Source: Candidatus Omnitrophota bacterium
GTDB taxonomy: Bacteria; Omnitrophota; Gorgyraeia; Duberdicusellales; 4484-171
Assembly: GCA_028717025.1 (NCBI GenBank)
Contig: JAQUOR010000030.1
Coordinates: 1-12,248 of the forward strand
Direction: 5' to 3'
DNA: 12,248 nucleotides
A model generated the notes under the pieces. The model was not told where the DNA came from. It worked only from the letters and a program-made list of their open reading frames with translations, and made no database searches. Positions 1 through 7,480 of this stretch are shown one piece after another. The number at the start of each line of letters is the position of its first letter. Position 1 is the first letter of the stretch. Position numbers and translations under genes: made by a program.

Positions 1-974
1 CGCAGTGTTTTTTCATCAAGACTGAATACCGCCTGCGTCTGCGTTACCGTATCTATGAAGGGAAGGTTTTTAAATTCGCCTTTCTCTAAGGCAGCGTTTA
101 GGCGATAGGAGAAAGAGCCTGCAGCGTAACTAAGCCGGCCGTCGGTGACGGTGAGATTTCCTTTTGCTTCGATGCCTGGAGCCCTAGGCTGCAAAACAGG
201 CAGCGCAAGGTCTTTTAAGGGATACACGATAAAAATGTTTTCTATGACCGCATTGCCATTGATGCGATAGCTTTTTTTCCCGGCAATGGTAAGCTGCGCC
301 TTTCGTACATAGGCACTGCGCAACGCAAAAGCGTCTATGTAGGGGTTTAGAGCTTGTAGATTGCAATCGTGCATTGTGAGATTTGCTTTTACGGTACCGC
401 TTGAAAGGTTGTACTTTCCTTTCAAAACGATTTTTTTATCCCAGGAAAGTTTATAACGGATGTCAGAAGGAACAAAGAAATTTGCCGAGAGGTTTATACC
501 GGAAAATCTTCTGCGAAATTTAACGCCGGTATCTTCAAAATCAAGATCCAGGTTCTTAATTTCTGCATTATTCACAAAAAAAGACAATCCATTTTCCGGC
601 TGCTGCGTGAATGCGGGAAGGTCCAACGTACCGTCTTCGTTACGCTTTACATGGCAGTAGACGTTTTGGGCGCCCAGGTAGAGGAATATCTTTTTTTTAG
701 TTAGAAGAGAGGGTAAAAACGGGAAAGTTTGCACGCGCGCGATTTTTAAAGCAGGGGCTTTCGTACCTTTTTCGTACAGTGTAACCCCATCAAGCAGGAC
801 CCCTTTTAAAGGATGTATGGCGATGCGGGCAATTTCGATTTCCTGCCCGAGAGTTTCTTTGACGTACCCCTTAAGCAGCTGTTCTATTTTTACAGGCAGG
901 ACATTGTTGAAGAAGTATGCGGCGCCGGTCAGTACACCTACAATGATTACCGCGATAATCAGCAATTTTTTCAT
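1..974 (-). CDS. AsmA/DUF748-like envelope protein, partial
   Basis: An open frame without stops runs leftward from an ATG at 974-972 and leaves the window, giving 324 complete codons with the C-terminus missing. The N-terminus (MKKLLII...) is one hydrophobic helix of about 20 residues, followed by a long soluble part. This part is rich in beta-strand patterns and includes a DGTLDL motif near residue 115, typical of AsmA/DUF748 proteins. Known members are anchored in the inner membrane, span the periplasm, and take part in outer-membrane assembly or lipid transport. No clear Shine-Dalgarno precedes the start; an in-frame ATG two codons earlier (980-978) is equally possible. The gene lies 126-131 bases downstream of the GH94-like gene on the same strand and may be co-transcribed. 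The family call rests on architecture and a short motif, so it is tentative; that the frame is coding is much surer. Confidence 0.7.
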   Translation of the reverse strand, partial: MKKLLIIAVIIVGVLTGAAYFFNNVLPVKIEQLLKGYVKETLGQEIEIARIAIHPLKGVLLDGVTLYEKGTKAPALKIARVQTFPFLPSLLTKKKIFLYLGAQNVYCHVKRNEDGTLDLPAFTQQPENGLSFFVNNAEIKNLDLDFEDTGVKFRRRFSGINLSANFFVPSDIRYKLSWDKKIVLKGKYNLSSGTVKANLTMHDCNLQALNPYIDAFALRSAYVRKAQLTIAGKKSYRINGNAVIENIFIVYPLKDLALPVLQPRAPGIEAKGNLTVTDGRLSYAAGSFSYRLNAALEKGEFKNLPFIDTVTQTQAVFSLDEKTL

Positions 975-1105
975 ACACATTTTATGATCGCAACGCGGTT
1001 CCTTGTGCCCCGGGGGTTTATTGTCCGTTCCCGCATGCTTTTTTCTCGATGCGGAAGCCAGGCCTGTATCGAGCAATGCGCTGTGAGGTCTTTAAGAATG
1101 AGGAA
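975..1105. other. Intergenic gap with weak inverted repeat
   Basis: This gap separates the GH94-like stop from the AsmA-like start. It holds 6-base arms CTCGAT (1045-1050) and ATCGAG (1068-1073) around 17 bases, which contain the small palindrome CAGGCCTG (1059-1066). On the minus strand the hairpin is followed by A residues rather than T, so it is not a normal terminator for the leftward genes. No convincing promoter was seen. Confidence 0.35.
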
Positions 1106-3730
1106 TTACGCCACTGTTATTTTTATCGTAACTTTTTTTGCGTTCAGCGCCGCGATGTCTTCTTTTTTTATGATATAGCCCGTTGCGCGAGGCTGTATCG
1201 TTTTATTTTCAAGAGTTACGCTTTTTGCCGTCAGTATTTTATTTTTACTTTTTTCTTTAACGAACGACACCTGTATTACTTTGTCGAGAAAATAAAATGT
1301 AGTTTCAATAATACTGCCTGTGAAATTTTCCGCTACCAGTTTTGGCGTAAGATGAACGTCGCCGAACAAAAATTTTATTCCAAGGATTTCATCAACAAGC
1401 GTATACATATACCAGCTCGCTGAACCGGTCAGGTAAGAATAAAGGCCCCTGCCCTCGTTGTTGAAATATTCGGGGATACAAGGGGTGATCGCGGCGTTTT
1501 TTGCGGTTGCCATCGTATAAACGGAGGTAATGACTTCGAATCCTTCTTGTATGAAATTTCGCTTATAGAGAGCGTTGGCAAACATGATGTCCATGTGATT
1601 AAAAAAAGCACCGTTTTCTTTATCGCCATAGATAAAGCCAAACGCTCTCCCCAGGTCAAGGTAGGAAAAGCCAAAGTCGGTATTTAAATGAAATCCTCCC
1701 AATGTTTTGTCCTGTAAATATTTTTTTGCCGAGGCGTATATTTCCCGGATTTGCTTCTCGTCCGCCACGCCGCTTAAAATTGCGAAAACCTGCGAAGGGA
1801 GCATCATCCGTATTTTTCCGTCGATTTTTCCCTCAGCGCGTTTACCCGTATTATCGTAGTAACCGTTAAAGAAACCATCGGCCAGCCACTCTTTTTCGTG
1901 CAGCCAGAGGCTTAAGTGTTGCGCTTTTTTGCTTAAATCTTTTATAAGGTCATCTATTGCAACGGCGATTTTTTCACCGCGCAGTACTTTTGTCTGCTGA
2001 AAATATTGTTCCAGGCGGTCCTGTTTTTCTCGAGCACTATCGTAGTTAACGGGGTCATGTATTGCATCCAGAAGCAGCGCGCACTCCTTAAAGAGCGACA
2101 CCTGCTTTGTTTTTTCTTTCAGTTTTGTCAATATCGTACAGATGTCCTTAAGATGGTGCGCGTACATGCAGCTGAAGGTCACGCTTTCCCCTCTGGCAGC
2201 TGCCAAATCCAAGCCGTCATTCCAGTCCGCATTTTCCAGACGGATGATATTGTGCTCGCCGACGTTAAAAAATTGCACCAGCACCTGAAGAAGTACGTGT
2301 TCTAAGATGCTGCCTTCATAGAGGTTACCGTTTTCGGTGCGCAGGAGCCAATCCTTTTGATTGAAATCGCAGTCAATCTGGCGCGCGCGCTTAAGCAGGT
2401 GGTCTTTAAAATAACTTGTTTCTTTAAGCAGTATATCCAGGTCCCCTGTTTTATGAATATAATAGCGCAGCGTTAAATAGGGCCAGACGCCGTGGTCCAT
2501 CCATACGCGATTGATGCGGTTTCTATCGGATATGAACGCACCGTCGTTAGCGATAATGGTGGCGTTTGAGCCGTCGATCCTGATGCCTTTAAAATTATTA
2601 ATAATAACGTCCCTTGCTTTGTCGTTCTCAGTCAAGAGAAGGGTAAGCGCGTCCTGCCATAAATCTCTCCAGCCCCGACCGCCCTTTCCATAATCAAAAT
2701 GGGGCAGGAAGGAACAACCGAAAAGCTTGCGAAGCGTAGGTTGTAATTTCACCCAGAGCAGCCAGTTGTTAAAATCCGTATCGTTAAAATCAAAGGTTAA
2801 TCCCGAAAGATACGTCCGCCAGTATTCTTTCGTCTCTTTTAATTTCTGTTCGACTTTTTTAGGGTTATCCAATTCGGCGAAGGTCTTTTTTATTTTCTTT
2901 ACATCGTTTTCCATCCCCATAACCAGCGTGTACCGAACGCTCGCCTTAGGTGCAAGTTTCTTTGTCCCAAAGCGTAAGCTCGCTGCCGCTTCTTTTCCGT
3001 CAAACGTAAGTACTTTGCGAGTCACCGGTTTTACATTTTTTACTATCGCATCAGGAGAGATGATGTTTCCTTCGCCGAAGAAATAATCCAACGTGGGAAA
3101 CTGTCCGGAGGGCATTTTTCCCGTATCTTCATAGCCGTAGGCAAAATACGTGGTTTCATTGAGACGGCTGCCTTTCTCATCGAAAACTACCGTCGGTTTT
3201 AATCTGATGCCATAAGTATCAAGTTCAATGTAGTTTAAGAGGGAAGTTACATGACGGTGGTCCCTTAAATTCTTTTCAGCCCTTCCATAGAGTGCCAGAA
3301 AAGAGGTGGGGACGATTTTTGCCGGCTTTTTACCTTCGTTGGTAACGGTGATGTTCATCACTTCGGCATCCACATCAAAAGGAACAAAACTGACTATCTC
3401 TATGGTAAGCGATTTTACTTTTTTAACGAGCTTCTGATAGAGGAGGCCGTATTCAACCGTATCGTCCTTAAGGGGGTAGGAAAGCCGTATGGGATTTCCG
3501 TCTATGTTAAGAAAAAAATCTCTGCGGCAAAGGAGGTTGTTGCGCACGTCTTCGATGCTCGCAGGAATGCTTAAAAAATGATCATTGTCTTTTTTGATGT
3601 CACCCGCTAAATTAGGCCCGATAGCGTTAAGCAACGATCCTGTATGGTTTGTAAGCGGGAAGTAGAGGTTATATTTTTGGGGCTCGCGTACGATAAAAGT
3701 ACCATTGGTGTCGATGAATTTGTATATCAT
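1106..3730 (-). CDS. GH94-like glycoside phosphorylase (cellobiose phosphorylase family)
   Basis: An 874-residue protein with the layout of GH94 (COG3459) enzymes: an N-terminal beta-sandwich (about 1-300), a linker, an (alpha/alpha)6 catalytic barrel (about 320-780) and a C-terminal beta domain. GH94 enzymes phosphorolyse beta-glucosides such as cellobiose into a sugar-1-phosphate and a shorter sugar. Visible landmarks are FPLTNHTG near 24, GRGWRDLWQD at 351-360 (compare the family YRDxxQD), DWNDG at 502-506 where the catalytic acid aspartate lies, LPSQVFAILSG near 644, NGAFFNH near 706 and TGSASWY near 768. The true substrate cannot be read from sequence. No signal peptide is seen, so it is probably cytoplasmic. 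The start overlaps the ispH stop (ATGA), implying translational coupling; the best Shine-Dalgarno-like GGAGG is 16 bases upstream, inside ispH. Confidence 0.85.
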   Translation of the reverse strand: MIYKFIDTNGTFIVREPQKYNLYFPLTNHTGSLLNAIGPNLAGDIKKDNDHFLSIPASIEDVRNNLLCRRDFFLNIDGNPIRLSYPLKDDTVEYGLLYQKLVKKVKSLTIEIVSFVPFDVDAEVMNITVTNEGKKPAKIVPTSFLALYGRAEKNLRDHRHVTSLLNYIELDTYGIRLKPTVVFDEKGSRLNETTYFAYGYEDTGKMPSGQFPTLDYFFGEGNIISPDAIVKNVKPVTRKVLTFDGKEAAASLRFGTKKLAPKASVRYTLVMGMENDVKKIKKTFAELDNPKKVEQKLKETKEYWRTYLSGLTFDFNDTDFNNWLLWVKLQPTLRKLFGCSFLPHFDYGKGGRGWRDLWQDALTLLLTENDKARDVIINNFKGIRIDGSNATIIANDGAFISDRNRINRVWMDHGVWPYLTLRYYIHKTGDLDILLKETSYFKDHLLKRARQIDCDFNQKDWLLRTENGNLYEGSILEHVLLQVLVQFFNVGEHNIIRLENADWNDGLDLAAARGESVTFSCMYAHHLKDICTILTKLKEKTKQVSLFKECALLLDAIHDPVNYDSAREKQDRLEQYFQQTKVLRGEKIAVAIDDLIKDLSKKAQHLSLWLHEKEWLADGFFNGYYDNTGKRAEGKIDGKIRMMLPSQVFAILSGVADEKQIREIYASAKKYLQDKTLGGFHLNTDFGFSYLDLGRAFGFIYGDKENGAFFNHMDIMFANALYKRNFIQEGFEVITSVYTMATAKNAAITPCIPEYFNNEGRGLYSYLTGSASWYMYTLVDEILGIKFLFGDVHLTPKLVAENFTGSIIETTFYFLDKVIQVSFVKEKSKNKILTAKSVTLENKTIQPRATGYIIKKEDIAALNAKKVTIKITVA

Positions 3731-4557
3731 GATAGTTTTTTGTATACCTCCTCTAACGTTTCCGGCGGTGTTGAGGCTCCGCCGATGATACCTACGGTTT
3801 TAAAATTTTTAAACATACTTTTACTGGTATCGTGGGCATTGCGTATCCAAAAAGTATTGCGGTTTATCTTTTTCGCGATTGTGTACAGGCGTTTGGTGTT
3901 TGCGCTGTTTTTTGAGCCCACCACTAGGGTTGCCTGGCAGCTCTTTGCCAGGTTTTCTATTTCACTCTGGCGCAGGCGCGTGGGTCTACAGACGGTATTA
4001 GAAAAAAGTAAGATTTCCGCGTGCTGCGCCAACGCCGCAACGGTATCGGTCACTTCTTCTATGTTTTGCGTTGATTGACACACGACCCCGATTTTTTTTC
4101 CGAGAATATTTTTTAATCTTGAGGCATCGTCTTTATTTTCCACAATGAGACCTCTCTTTATATTGCCCAGTATGCCGATAGTCTCTTCATGGTTTTTATC
4201 GCCGATAATAACGACCGCGTAACCGTTTTGTTCCATTCCTTTTGCTTTTTTATGAATATCTTTTACCATGGGGCATGTTGCATCGATTATTTTAATTTTT
4301 TTTGCTTTTGCGGCCCGGTAGGTAGCGATGGGCTCTCCGTGCGCCTTGACGATAAGCGTAGAGCCGAAAGGCAATTGCGCAATGCTTGCGATGCGTCGTA
4401 TGCCCAGCTTTTCTATCTGGCGGCAAACCTCCTGATTATGCACCAATTCCCCTTTGATGTAGATGTTTTTATGCGCCGCAGCCGCTTGCCGTGCTACCTG
4501 AATAGCTCGTTTTACCCCGAAGCAAAAACCGGAATGTTTTGCGATGTGCACTTTCAT
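3727..4557 (-). CDS. ispH: 4-hydroxy-3-methylbut-2-enyl diphosphate reductase
   Basis: IspH (LytB) is the [4Fe-4S] enzyme that converts HMBPP to IPP and DMAPP in the last step of the MEP isoprenoid pathway, in the cytoplasm. The 276 residues carry the full set of landmarks. The three cluster cysteines are C12 (FCFGV), C95 (DATCP) and C190 (NTVC..T..RQ). Substrate-site residues are H40 (GELVHN), H73 (AHGEP), H123 and E125 (NHEE), the S/N pair in KNSAN (218-220) and GASTP at 260-264. Length is slightly below the usual 300 or so, with no missing motif. The start has a good Shine-Dalgarno, AAAAGGA, on the minus strand (4570-4564), six bases before ATG. It is the first gene of the leftward group, and its stop overlaps the GH94-like start by 4 bases. 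Confidence 0.96.
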   Translation of the reverse strand: MKVHIAKHSGFCFGVKRAIQVARQAAAAHKNIYIKGELVHNQEVCRQIEKLGIRRIASIAQLPFGSTLIVKAHGEPIATYRAAKAKKIKIIDATCPMVKDIHKKAKGMEQNGYAVVIIGDKNHEETIGILGNIKRGLIVENKDDASRLKNILGKKIGVVCQSTQNIEEVTDTVAALAQHAEILLFSNTVCRPTRLRQSEIENLAKSCQATLVVGSKNSANTKRLYTIAKKINRNTFWIRNAHDTSKSMFKNFKTVGIIGGASTPPETLEEVYKKLS

Positions 4558-4589
4558 TTAAATTCCTTTTAACGCGAATAGGCACGAAT

Positions 4590-4633
4590 AAAATACGAAT
4601 GTCCACGAATGCATTCGTGGTAATTCGTATTTT
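4590..4633. repeat. Phased CGAAT palindrome upstream of ispH
   Basis: A 44-base near-perfect inverted repeat centred between 4611 and 4612. The outer arms 4590-4600 and 4623-4633 pair perfectly, as do the inner arms CCACGAAT (4603-4610) and ATTCGTGG (4613-4620); only a 2-base step is unpaired. The CGAAT unit occurs at 4575, 4585, 4596 and 4606 on the plus strand and inverted as ATTCG at 4613 and 4623, so direct copies are 10-11 bases apart, one helical turn. It lies in the presumed 5' leader of ispH. It could be a protein-binding array, an RNA hairpin in that leader, or a copy of a dispersed palindromic repeat; the sequence alone does not decide. Confidence 0.8.
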
Positions 4634-4645
4634 TCATAACACCCT

Positions 4646-4651
4646 ATTCTA
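4646..4651 (-). promoter_or_regulatory. Possible ispH -10 element
   Basis: On the minus strand these bases read TAGAAT, five of six matches to TATAAT. No good -35 is seen at normal spacing; TTGGTG lies 19 bases upstream. If used, transcription would start near 4639, placing the CGAAT palindrome in the ispH leader. This is a weak call. Confidence 0.35.
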
Positions 4652-4720
4652 CAATAAATTTCAATATTTTCACCAATATTTTTATCGATACCGCTATGTA
4701 TCAACGGGCGAATAAAGCGG

Positions 4721-4748
4721 TTGACACAGGACAAACCCATGCTAAACT
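4721..4748 (+). promoter_or_regulatory. Promoter of the arsenic operon
   Basis: A perfect -35 TTGACA (4721-4726) and a -10 TAAACT (4743-4748, four of six matches) are separated by 16 bases. Transcription would begin near 4755, giving arsR a leader of about 80 bases. The -10 overlaps the inverted repeat taken as the ArsR operator, the expected arrangement for repression by blocking RNA polymerase. Confidence 0.75.
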
Positions 4749-4770
4749 AAATAGCGTATTGGCTATTTAG
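4747..4770. promoter_or_regulatory. Probable ArsR operator
   Basis: A perfect inverted repeat with 9-base arms CTAAATAGC (4747-4755) and GCTATTTAG (4762-4770) around a 6-base spacer. It overlaps the last bases of the -10 element and the predicted transcription start. ArsR/SmtB dimers typically bind AT-rich imperfect repeats of this size close to the promoter of their own operon. That this ArsR binds here is inference from position and symmetry. Confidence 0.75.
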
Positions 4771-4780
4771 TCGTTCCGTA

Positions 4781-4804
4781 GGCAGCGCGTGTCTTTGCGC
4801 CGCC
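4781..4804 (+). other. Possible hairpin in arsR leader
   Basis: GGCAGCGC (4781-4788) can pair with GCGCCGCC (4797-4804) with one A-C mismatch and an 8-base loop. It would form in the untranslated leader of arsR, followed by a short T-rich stretch (4805-4812). It could stabilise the RNA or act as a weak attenuator, but the T run is too poor to call a terminator. Confidence 0.3.
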
Positions 4805-4837
4805 TCATTTTAATAGCCGTAAACTTAAGGTGCAGCG

Positions 4838-5179
4838 ATGAAAGATCTGGAAAACGTATTAAAAGCATTAGCTGATATAAACCGCATGCGTATCGTCAAA
4901 CTGCTTTCCTGCCGGGTGATGTGCGTCTGCGAGCTTGCTTACGTATTGGGGATTACCCAACCCAGCGTTTCCCGGCACTTAAAAAAATTAAAGCGCGCCG
5001 GTTTGATTAAAGACATGCAGGACGGTTTCTGGACTAATTATTGCATTGATAAGACCAGCTCAGGATATACAAAGGCGTTTTTGAAATGTCTTAACGTCTG
5101 GCTGGCTGACGACCGCATTGTAAGGTGCGATGCGCAAAAGGCAAAGCGCGCGCAGCGCACGACGCTGTGCTGCCGATAG
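4838..5179 (+). CDS. arsR: Arsenic-responsive repressor, ArsR/SmtB family
   Basis: A 113-residue winged-helix repressor that should bind the operator at 4747-4770 and release it when trivalent arsenic binds. The helix-turn-helix is around 31-54 (GITQPSVSRHLKKL). The CVCEL motif (C29, C31) matches the ELCVCDLC metalloid site of the R773 ArsR, but the third cysteine of that motif is alanine here (A34). C25 and a C-terminal pair C111-C112 are possible replacements for the third thiolate. The ATG at 4838 has a Shine-Dalgarno AAGGTG five bases upstream. It is first in the operon; the permease starts 7 bases after its stop. Confidence 0.93.
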   Translation: MKDLENVLKALADINRMRIVKLLSCRVMCVCELAYVLGITQPSVSRHLKKLKRAGLIKDMQDGFWTNYCIDKTSSGYTKAFLKCLNVWLADDRIVRCDAQKAKRAQRTTLCCR

Positions 5180-5184
5180 GGGAG
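5178..5184 (+). promoter_or_regulatory. Ribosome binding site deciding the permease start
   Basis: AGGGGAG sits just after the arsR stop and two bases before the ATG at 5187. It favours that ATG over an in-frame ATG at 5130 inside arsR. Confidence 0.6.
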
Positions 5185-5186
5185 CG

Positions 5187-6365
5187 ATGATTGCCAAGGA
5201 ATTTAAAAAATTTTTGTCGATAACGGCGATATTTTTAGGCTGTTTTTATCTGCCCCTTGAAAATATGCGTTTTCATAATGCTCTTTTCGAGGCCCTGGCG
5301 CTGGTGAAGTGGTATGCGCGCGAGCACGTGATCTTATGTCTGGTTCCGGCTTTCTTTATTGCCGGGGCGATATCGGTATTTGTCAGCCAGGCATCCGTAA
5401 TGAAGTATTTCGGGGCTAAGGCAAATAAGTTTCTTTCGTATGGCGTGGCATCTGTTTCAGGAACTATACTGGCAGTCTGCTCATGCACAGTCTTACCTAT
5501 ATTCTCCGGTATCTACACACGAGGGGCCGGTCTTGGGCCTGCAATCGCGTTTTTATATTCGGGACCAGCAATCAATGTTTTAGCGATTATTCTTACCGCA
5601 AGGATCCTGGGCTGGCAATTGGGCTTAGCCAGAGCGATTGGTGCGGTTATTTTCAGTGTTGTTATCGGTTTATTGATGCATCTTATATTTTTAAAGGAAG
5701 AACGAGCCCGCCATGCAAATGGTGATCTCCAATTTGGCGAGGTCAAAGCATCCCGTCCGTTCTGGAAAGATATTATTTATTTCTTCTCTATGGTCGCAAT
5801 ACTTGTTTTCGCCAACTGGGGCAGACCTTTAGAGGGAGACACTGGAATTTGGAGTTTAATCTTTGCTTCGAAATGGTGGATCACCGGATTTTTCTTAATA
5901 GTTTTAGGATTCTCTCTTTTTAGATGGTTTAAAAAGGATGAGCTCAAGGAATGGACTGGGGCGACATGGGGTTTTGCGCTTCAGATATTACCGCTCTTAT
6001 TAGGTGGCGTTCTGATTTCTGGATTTCTTTTAGGCAGGGTTGGGCATGAGGGTATTATTCCTTCACGCTGGGTCGAAACGCTTGTTGGCGGAAATTCTTT
6101 CCGGGCGAATTTCTTTTCCTCGATTGTAGCGGCGTTTATGTATTTTGCTACGCTGACCGAAGTTCCTATATTACAAGGGTTGATGAATTCGGGAATGGGT
6201 AAAGGACCAGCGCTGGCGCTTTTGTTGGCTGGGCCTGCTCTTAGTTTGCCCAGTATGCTGGTTTTACGAAACATTATGGGGACAAAGAAAACCATAGTAT
6301 ATGTGTCTTTAGTTGCAGTTATGGCGGCGATATGTGGAATGATTTTTGGATGGCTTACTGCCTAA
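5187..6365 (+). CDS. arsP: ArsP-type organoarsenical efflux permease (COG0701/DUF318)
   Basis: A 392-residue membrane protein with roughly eight to ten helices. It belongs to the COG0701 permease family, whose ArsP members export trivalent methylated and aromatic arsenicals. The CSC motif (C98-C100, in CSCTVLP) and GPAIAFLYSGPAIN near 117-130 match the ArsP-type group rather than the Cu/Zn-type permeases. A second GPALALLLAGPALS at 340-353 shows the two halves are internal repeats. A charged cytoplasmic loop lies around 168-195. The start at 5187 is chosen for its Shine-Dalgarno and because the longer frame from 5130 runs inside arsR. Being directly before arsM supports a role in exporting the product of ArsM. 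It is longer than the roughly 315 residues of Campylobacter ArsP, so substrate assignment is inferred. Confidence 0.8.
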   Translation: MIAKEFKKFLSITAIFLGCFYLPLENMRFHNALFEALALVKWYAREHVILCLVPAFFIAGAISVFVSQASVMKYFGAKANKFLSYGVASVSGTILAVCSCTVLPIFSGIYTRGAGLGPAIAFLYSGPAINVLAIILTARILGWQLGLARAIGAVIFSVVIGLLMHLIFLKEERARHANGDLQFGEVKASRPFWKDIIYFFSMVAILVFANWGRPLEGDTGIWSLIFASKWWITGFFLIVLGFSLFRWFKKDELKEWTGATWGFALQILPLLLGGVLISGFLLGRVGHEGIIPSRWVETLVGGNSFRANFFSSIVAAFMYFATLTEVPILQGLMNSGMGKGPALALLLAGPALSLPSMLVLRNIMGTKKTIVYVSLVAVMAAICGMIFGWLTA

Positions 6366-6376
6366 GGGAGGCTTGT

Positions 6377-7207
6377 ATGGATAAAAACAAAAAAAATATC
6401 AAACAATACGTAAAGGAACGTTATGGAAAAATCGTGCAGCAGGGAAGTTCATGTTGTCCCTCGACCTCGTGTTGCGGCGGTGCGAGTGTTGCTAGAAATA
6501 TAAGCAAGACCGTGGGATATACAGAAAAGGAAATGAATGCCGTTCCCCAAGGCGCAAACTTAGGCCTTGGTTGCGGCAATCCGGTTGCCATAGCATCGTT
6601 AAGGGAGGGCGAGGTTGTCCTGGACTTAGGAAGCGGCGCCGGCTTTGACGTTTTCCTGGCGGCGCAAAAGGTCGGGAAAACCGGCCGCGTTATCGGCGTG
6701 GACATGACACCGGAGATGATCAGCCGTGCTACGGAAAATGCCCGCAAAGGAAATTATGATACCGTGGAATTTAGATTGGGAGAAATTGAAAAATTACCCG
6801 TAGAAGACAATTGCGTCGATGTGATTATTTCAAACTGCGTGATCAACCTTTCGCCCGATAAAGAAACGGTTTTTAAGGAGGCTTTTAGGGTGTTAAAACC
6901 CGGCGGCAGGTTGATGGTTTCGGACCTGGTGTTGATCAAGGAATTACCGAAAATCATCAAAGAATCGGTCGAGGCATATGTGGGGTGTCTTGCCGGTGCA
7001 AGCAGGAAGGACGATTACTTAGGTTTTATAAAACAAGCGGGATTCCGTAATGTTGAGGTGCTGAGCCAGTCAAATTATCCCATCGATGCCATGGCTAACG
7101 ACATAACGGCGCAAGTCGTCAAACACAACCCGCAGATCAAGTCAGAAGACTTAAAAAACACCGAGCATGCGGTAGCCAGCATAAAAGTTTTAGCGGTAAA
7201 AAAATAA
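6377..7207 (+). CDS. arsM: Arsenite S-adenosylmethionine methyltransferase
   Basis: ArsM transfers methyl groups from SAM to As(III), giving methylated arsenicals, in the cytoplasm. The 276-residue protein has a Rossmann methyltransferase core with SAM motif I DLGSGAGFD (83-91) and the acidic motif VDM (108-110). The three conserved arsenic-binding cysteines are all present: C66 in GLGCGNP, C154 in SNCVINL and C204 in VGCLAGA. An extra N-terminal cysteine cluster (C26, C27, C32, C33) ends in CCGG, as in many bacterial ArsM proteins. ATG 6377 is preceded by GGGAGG (6366-6371) with a 5-base spacer; a longer in-frame start at 6332 would lie inside the permease gene and is less likely. It begins 11 bases after the permease stop and ends 12 bases before the small thioredoxin gene. 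Confidence 0.95.
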   Translation: MDKNKKNIKQYVKERYGKIVQQGSSCCPSTSCCGGASVARNISKTVGYTEKEMNAVPQGANLGLGCGNPVAIASLREGEVVLDLGSGAGFDVFLAAQKVGKTGRVIGVDMTPEMISRATENARKGNYDTVEFRLGEIEKLPVEDNCVDVIISNCVINLSPDKETVFKEAFRVLKPGGRLMVSDLVLIKELPKIIKESVEAYVGCLAGASRKDDYLGFIKQAGFRNVEVLSQSNYPIDAMANDITAQVVKHNPQIKSEDLKNTEHAVASIKVLAVKK

Positions 7208-7219
7208 TCGGAGGCGAGA

Positions 7220-7453
7220 ATGAAAATCGAAATTTTAGGGGTAGGTTGTCCGAAATGCAAACAGCTTACGGCGAATGCCGAAGCGGCAGTTAAAGAATTG
7301 AACGTTCAAGTCGAGATCGGCAAGGTGACGGATATTGACAAGATTACCGAATACGGCGTGATGATGACTCCGGCATTAGCTGTTGATGGTACCGTTGTGT
7401 CGGCGGGTAAGGTATTGAGTAAAGACGAGATTAAAAAGATTCTGGTTAAATAA
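7220..7453 (+). CDS. Small cytoplasmic thioredoxin-like protein, ArsE candidate
   Basis: A 77-residue protein of the minimal thioredoxin-like family (redox-active disulfide protein 2 / MTH895 type). The active site CPKC is at C10-C13 after the first strand, and the cis-proline loop is T50-P51 (MMTPALAVDG). There is no signal peptide, so it should act in the cytoplasm. GGAGG (7210-7214) lies five bases before ATG. It sits between arsM and an ArsF-like gene, the position of ArsE in arsEFG operons. In the Shewanella system, ArsE and ArsF are reported to act together as a nitroaryl-arsenical reductase. The fold and active site are clear. Whether it is ArsE, a reductant for ArsC, or the electron donor for the ArsG-like membrane protein is inference. 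Confidence 0.85.
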   Translation: MKIEILGVGCPKCKQLTANAEAAVKELNVQVEIGKVTDIDKITEYGVMMTPALAVDGTVVSAGKVLSKDEIKKILVK

Positions 7454-7470
7454 AATCGACGTAGATTGTC

Positions 7471-7474
7471 GGAG
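7471..7474 (+). promoter_or_regulatory. Ribosome binding site supporting a TTG start
   Basis: GGAG lies six bases before TTG at 7481. The alternative TTG at 7466, in the same frame, has no such site and would place GGAG inside the coding region. Confidence 0.6.
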
Positions 7475-7480
7475 ATAAAT

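Noticed and set aside
1045..1073. Hairpin as a terminator for the GH94-like gene
   Set aside because: The stem has only six pairs with a 17-base loop, and on the minus strand it is followed by A rather than T residues.
2006..3086. Open frames on the plus strand opposite the GH94-like gene
   Set aside because: They lack ribosome sites and recognisable motifs and overlap a long gene with clear family landmarks; they are antisense by-products.
5130..5186. Longer permease start inside arsR
   Set aside because: It would add 19 charged, non-conserved residues overlapping arsR; the ATG at 5187 has a Shine-Dalgarno just after the arsR stop.
6332..6376. Longer arsM start inside the permease gene
   Set aside because: The ATG at 6377 has GGGAGG at ideal spacing, and the extra residues do not resemble ArsM.
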